A DNA stretch of 64,000 nucleotides from Gnetum montanum (lineage: Eukaryota; Streptophyta; Gnetopsida; Gnetales; Gnetaceae): NCBI GenBank assembly GCA_015680685.1, contig MNCI01002813.1, forward strand, positions 1,637,296 to 1,701,295, written 5' to 3'. A model generated the notes under the pieces. That model worked only from the letters and a program-made list of their open reading frames with translations, did no database searches and was not told where the DNA came from. Position numbers and translations under genes: made by a program. This document shows positions 46,300 through 57,107 of the stretch, in pieces; position 1 is the stretch's first letter; every line of letters begins with the position of its first letter.

Positions 46300-48564
46300 C
46301 TAACAAAAAAAAACATCAATGTTGGTGGCATATTACCACTATACAATAATACAAACTTACTACAATTATAACCTACCAACTCCAGGTTCGACGCGCTCTA
46401 GGCACTCGATCATGTCACTGACAACGCCTTCCATGAAGGTAAACATGTCAAGAAAGTCTCTCCACGCTCTGCTCACGGCGACAGACGTGGATACCTCCTC
46501 TTCTCCTGTAACGTAATCAAGTTAAAAACTTTATTTATTAATAGAATCCTACAAAATTTCTAACATACTCATTACCTCTACCAGTGACAGTGGTGACTTC
46601 GTCAACATCTTCAACCCCATTTTCCTCTTCACACACTTGGGCCTGTGCGTCACTGGTTCTAGTAGCTGGGGCCTCCTCACGCACCAGGGTCTATGCACGG
46701 CTCACGCTAATAGCTGGGGCCTCTTCTTCCAAAACTGAGGCCCCTCCCCCACGACTTACTATCATTGCCCCTGTTTCAGGGGTCAGCTGCTTTGTACTTT
46801 TCACTGGTCACATTACAACACTCTTAGTATATCATTCCAAACATTCTAAATAAACATTGCGTAATATAGTTTTTAATACATCTCCTTCATGCTTACCAGG
46901 CGAAGGCTACTCCGCTGAATTCTGACCACGACAGTTCAGCCTGCACTACTCCCAGGCTCTGCAGAGGCCTCGGTTATACAAAGCCTCTTACTCCAGGCTG
47001 TAGGTTCCACAATTTTTGCCGCCAGTCGTTTCTCCCGAGAGGCATCGCCAGGGTAAGAAGGCATTATCCCGCCTACACTGTTGGGGCCTCGCAGATGGGA
47101 CGCCGCCAATCCTTTGGTCGTTATAGACAGTGACTCCCCGATCACTTTCGATGGATCCTGCCCATGGGTAGTTCCAAGGATATGGGTAATCCAAGGTTTG
47201 GACAGCCTGTCTCGGTCTTGCTGTACCCAGACCCCATTCCTTTGGACGACCAGAAACTCCGCAAAACGCCAAAGGCAGGCTATGAATAAGGCGTAATGCA
47301 CATTGAAATGAGACTCAAGCTTCTGGCAAAGCTTGATCATCTCATTACGCAGTCCCTTAGCGAAATAACTTGCCCAATTGAACTGGGTCCCCTCTTCTAG
47401 AACCTCCCGCATAATACGGGTCTATTCTATGGAGAAGAAATTCCCTTACGAGAGCGTTTTGGGGAAGGTTCAGGCCCGAAAAAGGGGATAAATTGTTTTG
47501 GCGATGCCCATTTTGAATCTTTCGCAAGGAAACCCTTTAGCCTCTTTCAGGACCCTTACCCACTCCTCCAGCCACTTCTGGAAGTCGAGGCTCCTCTTCG
47601 CCTTCTCATTTATGGGAAGGCCGTCAGAGGGGATGCCAAATAGATTTTCGAAGAGCTGAGCGTCGATGTCAAAACTTACATGTATGTGATGTATGCGTGT
47701 GCAAAAATGCTCTGCCTTTTCGTTGAAGGAGTTGACCAGGGTCAGCATTTCACTGGCAGGGACATCAGGAGTCGCAGCTAAAAATATATGCATTAGCCCC
47801 GCTGCTCAGATCTTGGTGGTCACCGTAACTGGGGCCACCGAGTGGCCGAGCCAACGCTGTGCATCCTTGATGTTGCTGTATCGGAAGAGGATGGTATTTT
47901 CCTCGTGGCCGAAAATCGTAAGGGTAATCTCCCGGGATTCCCTGACTGAACAGCGTAAGACATAAGTCAAAAGAAAACACTATTACGCAATGCCCAGAAT
48001 TCACAACTACACTACGCAATAATCAACTATACAACAGTCTTACCAGGTCCAAATGACAAGGGAAATGGTGGAAGGTTCCTTTGCACGTCCTCAACGGTGA
48101 GGGGCGGATCCAGGGTCCAGTCATCATGTAGCCACCCAAGTCTTTGGCAATTCTCAAAATCCTCAGCATAGCAGGTGGGGTACTCACACATGTCGAAGCC
48201 GATCTGCCCTATAACACCAGCACACACGTTGCTAGTTGAGGTAAACACCATTATTGGCATTTTAGCCCATGATAACGTATTGCCATTTCCGACTAACCTA
48301 TTTTCACGAATAAAAAACCTATACCATACCACATAGGCTTACCTTACACTTCGCACACAGGCTTATCTTATACTTTGTAAAACACAAATAATTGACATAT
48401 AACAACAATACAGTTAACAAAATTTGCTTACCCGCCTGCGTAGTACACTGTGCCTTGTGGGTTCTGGAAGTAGGTTGAGACATGGCGAGCCACAAACAGT
48501 GTGTTATATGCATGATAACAGCTGAACTGGGCCATTTTCTAGATCTAATTTAAGCACCTTAAAC

Positions 48565-48881
48565 CTCGGGTGCTAGGTTCTCGGTCCTCGGGATGACCAG
48601 TATCAATGGCTCTGTCTGTCAGGAAGGCTAGAATCCCTTGTGCAGAACCCACCAGCAAGTGCTCCAAAATGGCACCGGCGATGTTGCTGGACAAATTAGA
48701 CCACACAATGACGCTATAGTTGCACAGTAAGAACTGCAGAAACTCCAACGCATCCCGTCGAAACCATATGGCCTTCCCTTGCAACCATGTTTGCGGGGGA
48801 GGGACATTGGGGATGATGGGGTTTATATAACACAAAACCCCAAAAATATCCAAAATAATCAGAACAGGCTTTAGCGTAACA
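48565..48881 (-). pseudogene. Exon 2 of the V antisense gene: FCP1/NIF-like (HAD) phosphatase core
   Basis: Acceptor tctgtacag gives a phase-correct join to exon 1. The peptide contains VLIILDIFGVLCYI, resembling the HAD motif I region of FCP1/NIF phosphatases (hydrophobic strand, D-x-x-G-V-L). About 35 residues later comes RRDALEFLQFLLCNYSVIVW followed by SN, which resembles the RPxxxEFLxxxxxxxxVxVWS segment containing motif II. The second Asp of DxDxT is not present (DIFG), as in several divergent plant NIF-like proteins, so catalytic activity is doubtful. Motifs III and IV are not evident. I did not find this exon in W. Captured host domain is the likeliest origin; the assignment is by eye. 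Confidence 0.55.
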
Positions 48882-49271
48882 CTGTACAGAAAACCCAATA
48901 CATACATTAACGCCTAGATTTACATTTGCCTGATTAATACAGAAGATCTACAAACTACGCCTAGTTATCCATGCCGAAATCGCCCAAACCCTTGCAACAA
49001 CACAAGGTTCGTCCCTAACAACGATGATAGACGCAACCCCATCAAATCCTCGCATTAACCCAAGGTTCATAATTTGAAATACGCATTCACACAAATGATA
49101 CTATGAAAAATAGACACTAAAAAAAAACATAAGCATGTAAGGAATGGCCTACCGGTTCAAAGGTGTAGGGTCACGCACATCAGCCACCGCCTACGAAATG
49201 TGCTCCAGATTTCCTTGCACCTCATCGATTTTGGCCAATTTTACATTCTTCCTTTTGATTTTAGATGCCAT

Positions 49272-49695
49272 TGTAACAACTTCAGAATTCTCACGGTTTA
49301 GCACTTGCAACTTTTTGTAACTCACATGCTTTAATCCTCTGCTCCTTCTTCTCTCGCTCAGCAACAGTTACAAATTCGAATTCACAATAGCCAGCAGCCT
49401 GTTCTCACCAAAAACCACTTACTTATATGCAAGAATCACCGACTTGATATCCGATTTCAGCGGGACCTCCCTAAAACGGAACCTGAAAACCAAGATATTA
49501 ATGCGGCTGATATCGCATGCGTCACTGTCCAGAATGACATTAAACTACCACATCTTATTGCCTCGTAATCAGGTAGCATTAATTACAGCCTGTTTACAGT
49601 ATTCAAAATTCTATTAGCCTTCCACGTTCGACGACATCACGTCATCTTTCTCCTAATCATTTACGCACTTGGTGGTTTTGCAGGGCAGACGGCAA
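49272..49695. other. Region between the antisense gene 5' end and pol of V
   Basis: About 420 bases without a frame. It would contain the promoter of the antisense gene; no TATA box can be called confidently on the minus strand. One isolated unit of the TTAAACTACC-type repeat occurs at about 49540, where W has a full array. Confidence 0.4.
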
Positions 49696-52600
49696 ATGGA
49701 CGCAACATTTTCAGCACCTCTAACTTTGATAGGCCCATACCGAAGAGTAGTGAGGCAATTTGACCCTACACTAGTAGAAATCAACTCCCCTTTGAACGAT
49801 GTGACCATAGCCACTTCGGAAGTGTCCCCAGAATGGCCAGAATAGTCGACGCGTATGCTAGACCTGGAGGTTGGAGACATAACCGAAGACCTCCTCAATG
49901 AGGTTTCTATCGTTACGCATAAGTGTGAAGCCAAAACGCTTAAAGTTAGCTCTTTACTAGACCAAAAAATGCACGATGCTATAAAACAGGTCCTGCAAGA
50001 CAACATCAAAGTCTTTGCATGGTCAATCCAGCATAACATAATCTTAGACCCAAAGATTAAAGAAATTAGGCAAAAGGTACGAAAAATCAAGCCAGAGATC
50101 ACGCTAGCCGTGCGTGATGAAATCACCAAACTGTATCAGGTTGGTTTCATTCGCACGGTCGATTACTCGGATTGGGTATCTAACATTGTAGTCGTCCCAA
50201 AGAAGACCGGAAGCATACGCATCTGCATAGACTTACGGGATGTGAATAAGGCCACAATCAAGGATAACTTCCCACTACCGAGGATCGACCAACTAGTCGA
50301 TACGACAGCTGGGCATGTGCTTCTATCCTTTATGGATGGTTTTTCAGGCTATAATCAGATTTGAATCAACCCAGAACATCAATTGACCATGACATTTATG
50401 ATGCCCTAGGGCACCTTTTGCTACACTATGATGCCTTTTGGTCTAAAGAACGCTGGAGCAACGTATCAACGAGCCATGACATACATCTTTAGTGAGTACC
50501 TCTTAGGGAGACTGAATGATTATGTAGACGATATAGCTGTGAAGTATTTAAAGTTAGAAGATCATTCAGAAGACCTAGAGTTAGTCCTTAAAGAATGCTC
50601 CAAATATGAGCTCCGGCTTAACCCAAAGAAGTGCGTATTTGGGGTCAAAATCAGATGCATGCTGGGGTTTGTGGTGTCAGAAACCGGCATACGAGTTGAC
50701 CCTGATAAGGTCAAAGCCATTGTAGAGTTAACACCTCCTACAGACCTCAAGAAATTACACAGGTTGCAAGGACGATTACAGTTTATACACCAGTTCATTT
50801 CGAGGTTAACCGATAAGCTACACCCCATGCAACATTTGCTCAAAAAGGGGGTTAATTTCGAATGGACCGACGATTGCCAGCATGCGTTTGATAGCCTAAA
50901 ACAAGAACTGCAACATTTACCAACGGTTTTCCCACCACAAAGGGACTTGCCATTTTACATTTACCTCGCAACTTTGGACGTAGGGTTAGCAGCATTACTT
51001 TGTCAAAGGAGGGATGATGGGTTGGAAGTGCCCATCTACTACTTAGGTCATGCTCTATGTGCGTACGAAACGAGGTACAACGAGGTCGAGCGTAATTGCC
51101 TAGCATTAGTTTTTACGCTTAAAAAGTGTAGACATTACCTTTTCCATAGCTAGGTTAATATCATCTATAAAAATAACATTCTTAGGACCATTACGCACAA
51201 TCTATACGAGAGTAGTAGGATAGCTCGCTGGAAGGCTATCACGGCAGAATTCGATCTGCATTATATTGGCCAATCTTCTACGAAAGGCCAAGCGATAGTT
51301 GACCAGTTAGTAACGTCACCAATTAACAATCATGCGACTATAGAACTAGAGTTCCCTGATGAACATGTACATAGTTTAAGCCCTATCTTGATAGGCCCCG
51401 AGGCTATGTTGTATTTCGACGGAGCTTCAACCGCCAGAGGTGGCAGTGCTACCACCGTTATTACGCTATCGCCTGAGGATGTGTGTCTACACACTTATCG
51501 CTTCACCTTCCCCTATACGAACAACGTGGCAGAGGACGAGGGGCTCCTCAGGGGATTACTAACTACCAGTGAACTCAATGTTTGACACCTGACGATTAGG
51601 CGTGATTCAATGCTTGTCATAAATCATATCATAGGAGTCTACGCCTGTAAGGATGTACATTTGCAGCCCTACTGCGATAAGGCTAAAGATCTTCTAAGAT
51701 GATTCGCGACCATCGATGCCCAGCACGTGCCACGCACGGATAACACACTGGCCGATGCACTGGCTACAGTGGCTTTGAACATGCCTTCACATCTTTTTGA
51801 CACTTGTCTAGCATTGATAACAGACTATGCAGATCCTGTCATTCAGGTGGTGCAAATATCTTCTTTTCTCGAGGAAAGCACACCTGAATGGTACGATGAC
51901 ATTAAGACATACCTCCTACAAGGTGAGCTACCGCCTGCACTGACACGTGCGCATAAAGATGTAATTCGCAAGCGGGCTAAGCAATACATCATCATAGGAG
52001 AGAATACTCTTTGTAGACGCTCTTTCGATGGCATGCTGCTTACTTGTGTCGACAAAAACCAAGCGCAGCATATAGTCAGCGAAGTTCACGAGGGACTGTG
52101 CGATGGCCATGTAGCACCACGGGCTATGGTCCTAAAAATCTATCGCTTAGGATACTACTAGCTGCGCATGGAAAAGGATTGCCTGACAAAGTTTAAAACT
52201 TGTAACACATGTCAGCGTCACGCGAATCTCATACACATGTCACCTAAAAAATTATATACAACGCATATAACATGGCTATTTCAATGATGGGGATTAGACA
52301 TTATAGGCCCCATCACACCGAAATCTTCTGCAGGTCATAGCTTCATCATTATCGCCACTGAGTATTTTATGAAATGGGTAGAAGTTGTTCCCCTACGGAA
52401 GATCACATCTCAATAGATTTCCCATTTTATCTTAGACAATATAGTAACCAGATTTGGTCTCCCGATAACTATCGTGACCGACAATGGGCCACAGTTTAGT
52501 AGCACGGAAACCAAATCCTTCTGTGATAACCTGGGCATTAAACAATCTTTTTCCTCCCCCTACTACCTGCAAGTGAATGGTCAAGCTAAAGCAACGAACA

Positions 52601-53130
52601 AAGTGATCATCAATCTGCTTAAAAAGATGCTCGACAGCAACAAGAGACGGTGGCACGAAAAAATCCTCTATGTGCTATGAGCATATCGAACTACATGTAA
52701 GATGGCTACAGGTAGTACGCCCTATAGCCTGGTTTACGGGCCTGAAGCAGTGCTACCTCTCGAGTTGCAAATTCCTTCTCTGCGAATGGTCCTCTCCACC
52801 ATTATAAATGAGGCTCAACACACTGAATCTTGGCTAATGGATTTGGATTCAGTGGAAGAGAAGCGAATACAGATGCTTGATACGATTGAAAAGTATCAAG
52901 ACAAACAAAGACAGAAATATCGCCTCAACCTTCAGCAGCGCCCCATCAAGAAAGGAGATTTAGTTCTCAAGGTTGTGCGTGAACCAGCAGGCAAGTTCTC
53001 TGCAAACTGGGAGGGCCCTTTCTTGGTAATTGATGCGTACAACAATGGAGCATTCAAGATAGCAGACGTCAACGACAATGAATTACTGAACCCTGTAAAT
53101 CATGTATATCTGAAGAGGTATTACATTTAG
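49696..53130 (+). pseudogene. pol: pol of V: RT, RNase H, second RNase H, integrase
   Basis: One frame from ATG 49696 to TAG 53128, with ten in-frame stops (TAG 49843, 50407, 51151, 52159, 52414; TGA 50362, 51583, 51700, 52285, 52678) and no frameshift. RT with YVDD at 50521-50532; the block AWSYEDMxGLDP is missing between AWS and IQHNI. Ty3-type RNase H to about 51150. Second RNase H (YFDGAS, NNVAEDEGL, HVPRTDNTLADALA; 51412-51780), the hallmark of Tat elements. Integrase with an HHCC finger (about 52087-52215), first Asp in LDIIGP, second in TDNGPQF, then QAKATN 35 residues later: the catalytic Glu is Lys. C-terminal GPFLVIDAYNNGAFKI. It would copy and insert the element; inactive here. Confidence 0.93.
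51412..51780 (+). other. Second (archaeal-type) RNase H domain of V
   Basis: Four conserved blocks in order: YFDGASTARGGSA, NNVAEDEGLLRGL, RDSMLVINHIIG and HVPRTDNTLADALA. This is distinct from the Ty3 RNase H upstream. A dual RNase H is characteristic of plant Tat-lineage elements. Two TGA stops interrupt it at probable CGA codons. Confidence 0.8.
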
Positions 53131-53157
53131 CAACATCTCTAGTGTGAACAATTAGGT

Positions 53158-53742
53158 ATGACAACAATCGTCCGCTACGACGCTAAATTGGCAACAATTG
53201 TCCACTACGACGCTAAATTGGCAACAATCGTCTGCTACGATGCTAAACTGGCAACAATCGTCCGCTATGATGCTAAACTGGCATCCCTTGCACGTGTCCA
53301 CCACGACGCTAAATTGGCAAGTTGTGACCATCCGCTACGACATAAAATTGGCAGTGTTGTACAGGTTCGCCAAGACGAAAAACTGGCATCTTTTGCATGC
53401 GTCCGCCATGACGCTAAACTGGCACCGGTTGTCTGCCACGACACAAAACTAGCACAGGTAAGTAGCCATCTGTTGAGACGTATAACCAGCATAGATCTAT
53501 CCCTGGGTCATGACACGAAACTAACATCCACAACACAGTCTACTGAGACCATAAATCAGACACACCACCGTCTGCTACGACGTAAAACTAGCACTTCTCG
53601 GTCCGCCCAGACTTTAAACTTGGACCATGTTATGCTGAGACTTAAAACTAGCAATGATAGTCTACCAGGACTTAAAACTGGGACTTACAGACTACTTCCA
53701 TGCAAATCAAATGAGTGTGATCATCTCTATATAGTTGCATGA
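53158..53742 (+). repeat. 30-bp tandem repeats with an open frame encoding a decapeptide repeat
   Basis: Four tight 30-bp units (gtccgctacgacgctaaatt type) followed by spaced, diverged units to about 53,700. The period is a multiple of three, so a 194-codon open frame repeats TIVRYDAKLA. The frame is the same as pol and starts ten codons after its TAG, with one more TAG between. Shares its core with the W repeats upstream of RT. Likely a 3' tandem repeat array rather than a gene. Confidence 0.75.
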
Positions 53743-54810
53743 CAAACGAGGTGGGATACTGGGACAGTCCCAGTGTCGCCACCCCACCGGCATCCTACTG
53801 ATTCCTCGGATGAGTTGAGAGGCATCTTATTGATCCCTCAGAGATGCCATTGCTGCACCCACTACAGCGGTGGTACCTCTGAGAGTTTAGTCTCACCAGC
53901 TGGAGCCCCAACGAAATCCTCATCGACAACGACCTTGAGGACCTATGTTGATGATCGCTATCAGATGATGGCTTCGAAGATTCATCTAGCTGGTTCTTTG
54001 CCTAACCAGTTAGGTGCACTGTGTCTGATGTCTTTTGGCAACGATATGCTGGGCCAATCATCAGGATTGGTGACTCTGGCCTCACGCTACAGCTCCTTCT
54101 TCACGGCCTGACCGCTTTAGCTTGCCTCAAACGATACTGGTTTCAACAACTTCACTGGTTCTTTGCACGAGCAATGGTGTCCTCTGCTTTTCTTCTGTGG
54201 TTGCAGGTTACTTGCTTCAAGGATGTCATTCAAAGGTGCATTCATCTGAGCGGTGAAGTACAAACAACATTTTGAGATGGCTGCTTAGGTTCCCCTGGCC
54301 ACTTAGAAGTGCATCCCTCTTCTCCTCATGATCCTACCCTTGGCCCTTACTTCACTTCATCCCCGCCATCTGTTTCCTGTATGCAGCAGCTACATCCGCT
54401 AGCACCCATTTTCCGTGCTCGCACTGCAATTAACTGTTGTAGCAGAGATATCATGGAAGTGACGTGCCATGCTCCTTTTGCAAGCATTCTTGATATAGTC
54501 TGTAACAGAGAAATCTCAGACTAATGTGCCGTGCTCGTCTGAAAGTATTCTTGATGACATAAGTATGCGTACGTCCCTGTGCGTTCAATGAGCGTATTCC
54601 ATACTCCTACCATCTTGACTCATTTTACGTCTCCCCCAAACCTGTTTCCTATCACCCTCCATCCTTATCTCCCATTCCCTCCAGCTTTGCTCTTCCATGT
54701 TGTTAGGGTGACACTTGAGTAACCATTGATGAACGCTGCTCGTGCTTTTACCAATTGGGTGTTTCGTATTCTTTGTTGACGTCTTTCGAGCAAGCCCTTT
54801 AACCGTCAAC
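53743..54810. other. 3' non-coding region of V
   Basis: About 1.1 kb with short frames (for example 53773-54111) that show no family resemblance and no homolog in W, whose equivalent region is deleted. C/T-rich in places. No gene called. Confidence 0.5.
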
Positions 54811-54822
54811 AAAGAGGGGCCA
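54811..54822 (+). other. Polypurine tract of V
   Basis: aaagaggggcca followed by one base and the LTR start TGAAACA at 54824. Primer for plus-strand DNA synthesis. Confidence 0.85.
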
Positions 54823-54823
54823 T

Positions 54824-56361
54824 TGAAACATCGTAAAAATTGCGAGTCAACCTCAGGCAAAGATTCGCAATTCAGGTGAGGGCGCATGTCAGAATTCCAG
54901 AAGGGAGAGCAAGACAGAGCAAGACCAAGAGGCACATAGCATCAAGTCTTCGACTTCCTATGCAGATTCCTAATCTTACTATGTTTTCTCTGTTTACGCT
55001 ATATCATGCGACATAGCGTAATGACACTTAGCGTGGTTCTGTTTGGCATATTCCGATGTCAAAAGGCCATTTACTGCAGCACGTTAAGGGGCTTGAGCAG
55101 CGTAATATGCGACTTCTCATATATTTTGCTAAGTCTTTTGCTCAAAACCAAGTTTACGCTCTGTTACGCACGGTAGCGTAATGAGCTTCAAAACAGTCAA
55201 AGGCAAAGTCTAAGGAAGTGCAATAGATCAACCCTTTTCTCTTGGCGTGCGGATTGATCATCATATGCTCATTATGCAACGTAGCGTATCACAGCGTAAT
55301 GCATTGCCAAGCTAAACATTGTTTACACTTCATTACGTGCAGCTGCGTAAGCAAGCGTAAAACAGCTTGAATCCATTGTTTCCATGTTATGTTATGCTCT
55401 TGCACACAACACAACGTTAATGAGCGTAATATAGCCCAAAGACAGTTGAAACATGCCTGACACACATATGTTATTCACATGCACAATATGCAAATGAGCG
55501 TATTGTGCGTAGTCACAAAGTTTGACACAAAAATGGTTAGGTCAACGACACCCAAAACGTTCGGGACACGCATCATCAGGGTTGCGCCTTTTCTACAGAA
55601 CGTCATAGCTTATAAATACCCCAGTTGACAAATATACAAAGGGGGGTCGGTCGGCAAATCAAAGAGACAAAAAAAGGGCATTTTTCTGAGCACTGGAGCA
55701 CTTATCACTTTGAGTAGAGACATAGAGAGCAGGGCTTTGGCAATTGTTGACAGCACTACCTTCCAGCAGAGACAAGGGACAGTCTTCAAGCATCGGTAGC
55801 AGAGGTGATCCAAAGATCATCTCATGAGGTTGACAAGATCTATTAATTAGATGCAGTTGATTGATAGGTGTTCGAGCTTGACCTTCCTTGCACTCCACAT
55901 GTGATTTCCGTTGTAGACTAAGCTCCATTTTGCTTCCTTTGTAACAAAGATTTTTCTCATTATTTTGTGTATGTTTTGCACAAGGTAATCGGGATCTTCT
56001 TATTGTAACTTTGTATACGAAATACTCAAAATTATTCTTTGGGTCAAAGTCTGCATCCTTAAATCATGTACCTCATTGAATCTGAGTCACTTTCACCGCG
56101 TTAACGTTATCATCATTGTTGCAACTTTACCTATATAGTTTTCTCTTCTTTCACGATTTACCGAAATCAAAATCACTACACAAAATATTATAATCTTAAA
56201 CCAATTTTACTGATTTGTAAGTTCCTGTCTGATTGACAAGACCATTTAGGGCACCACGGATTTGTTTTTCCAGCATAGCCCTTGCTCGGATCTGTGGTCA
56301 AAACTGTGTACACAGAATCTTGTTTGGTATTTTTCAGCTGCTGACATTTTCCGTCATTATA
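54824..56361 (+). repeat. 3' LTR of V
   Basis: TGAAACATCG to ...CATTATA (terminal CA decayed to TA), followed by GGACT. TATAAATA at 55611-55618. Pairs with 38972-40507; differences are overwhelmingly C/T or G/A. Confidence 0.95.
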
Positions 56362-57107
56362 GGACTAGGTTAGGCTCCTTAAAAAACCCAATGAAAAGGA
56401 AATTCAATTTGCAAAGGTGAAAATGAATGAGGCCTGCCAAAAACTCCAATAAAGAGGTAACATGTGGTAGCCCATATTTGATGTAATGAACACATTTAAT
56501 TATGCTAAAATCCACCTTAAGGAATTACAAATCAAAGAGATGACTAAATACATGAAGCTTGTCCATCTTTGATATGCAAACCTTGCGATCATGATAGTAG
56601 GGTGGCCAAGGAGTGAATTAGAGCAGTAGGTGGCTAGTTTCTACCTCTTCTATAAGTTAGAATTCAAGCTTCATAAGAAAAGAATAACAAAATTTTGAGG
56701 AGATAGCTAACTTGAAGCTTGAAGTTCTCAGAAGCAAGTTCACAAATTAGTGATCTATTGCTAAGAACCTTGCTAGAAGGATGAATGACTACTAGGAGTT
56801 GCAAAACCTTGTAAGGACATTCAACATTGAAAGAAAAACCTTTGTAGCCTAGTTCATCAACACAAAGGAACTATTTCATTTGATACCATGCTTGTGAGAT
56901 GTCCCCAACACTAGCCCACATTGTTGAAGCTATGTGGGCTGTGTATGACCCATGTGGTAAAGAGGAGAAAATGAAGATACTTCTAGATTCCTTCAAGCTT
57001 TTAGTAGAATTAATGATAGTAGTAAGCCAACCTCAACCTCCACTATCATCAAGATGGGATGAGGGTACATCAATGCCATAGGAGCCTCCAGCTTCAGGCA
57101 CTATTTA
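56362..57107 (+). pseudogene. ORF2 of D, C-terminal part
   Basis: Continues D after V. Helical Lys/Glu-rich text, then an open stretch 56899-57081 beginning MSPTLAHIVEAMWAVYD. It ends with EPPASGTI and a stop at about 57107. The tail matches the ORF2 end of Y (EDPPPPGTT). This confirms that V split a single gene. Confidence 0.6.

Larger units (their letters stand above)
45173..49271 (-). pseudogene. Antisense nine-exon gene of V, unknown protein of about 1,050 codons
   Basis: Minus-strand gene lying wholly between protease and RT. Exons by splice signals and phase: 49271-49153, 48881-48565, 48538-48432, 48208-48044, 47945-46897, 46790-about 46582, 46505-46377, 46299-45482, 45406-45173. Introns begin GTAAGC, GTAAGA, GTAGGT and similar, and end CAG or TAG. 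Phases join correctly at 1-2 and from exon 3 to the end; the exon 2 donor is uncertain. Products in order: a basic 40-residue start, an FCP1-like core, two short exons ending PPFPLSFGPG, a 350-codon central exon, a Glu-rich acidic exon, FTFMEGVVSDMI, a coiled-coil exon, and an acidic tail. Nine in-frame stops (five TAG) make this copy inactive. W carries the same gene. Antisense ORFs are known in Tat elements such as Grande and Retand, but I know of none at this position. Function unknown. Confidence 0.8.
44562..49688 (+). other. Candidate sense-strand intron of V between protease and RT
   Basis: A strong donor TTG/GTAAGT lies at 44562, just past the gag-pro stop, and acceptor-like ttttgcag/gggcag lies at 49683 and 49688, just before the pol start. 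Removing this 5.1-kb interval would take out the whole antisense gene. Ogre elements have an intron at this place. The join is not clean: the acceptor at 49683 shifts frame relative to gag-pro, and the one at 49688 keeps frame but creates a TGA. Confidence 0.4.
38972..56361 (+). mobile_element. Tat/Ogre-like Ty3/gypsy retrotransposon V, nearly complete, with antisense gene
   Basis: 17,390 bp between perfect target duplications GGACT (38967-38971 and 56362-56366). LTRs of 1,536 and 1,538 bp start TGAAACA. Order: 5' LTR, PBS, gag-protease (40750-44529), short repeats, antisense spliced gene (49271-45173), RT-RNase H-second RNase H-integrase (49696-53130), decapeptide-repeat frame, 3' non-coding region, PPT, 3' LTR. 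The second, archaeal-type RNase H and the block between protease and RT point to the Tat lineage (Ogre-like). All sense coding lies in one frame with no frameshift but many stops, so the copy is dead. It is inserted in ORF2 of D. In the first 200 LTR bases I count 14 differences, 13 of them transitions. Confidence 0.93.

Noticed and set aside
53158-53470. CRISPR-like spaced repeats
   Set aside because: Tandem 30-bp units with diverging spacing inside a plant retroelement; no unique spacers of constant length and no cas genes.
53773-54111. 112-codon frame in the V 3' region (and 54021-54275)
   Set aside because: No motif or relative; overlapping frames; inside the 3' non-coding region.
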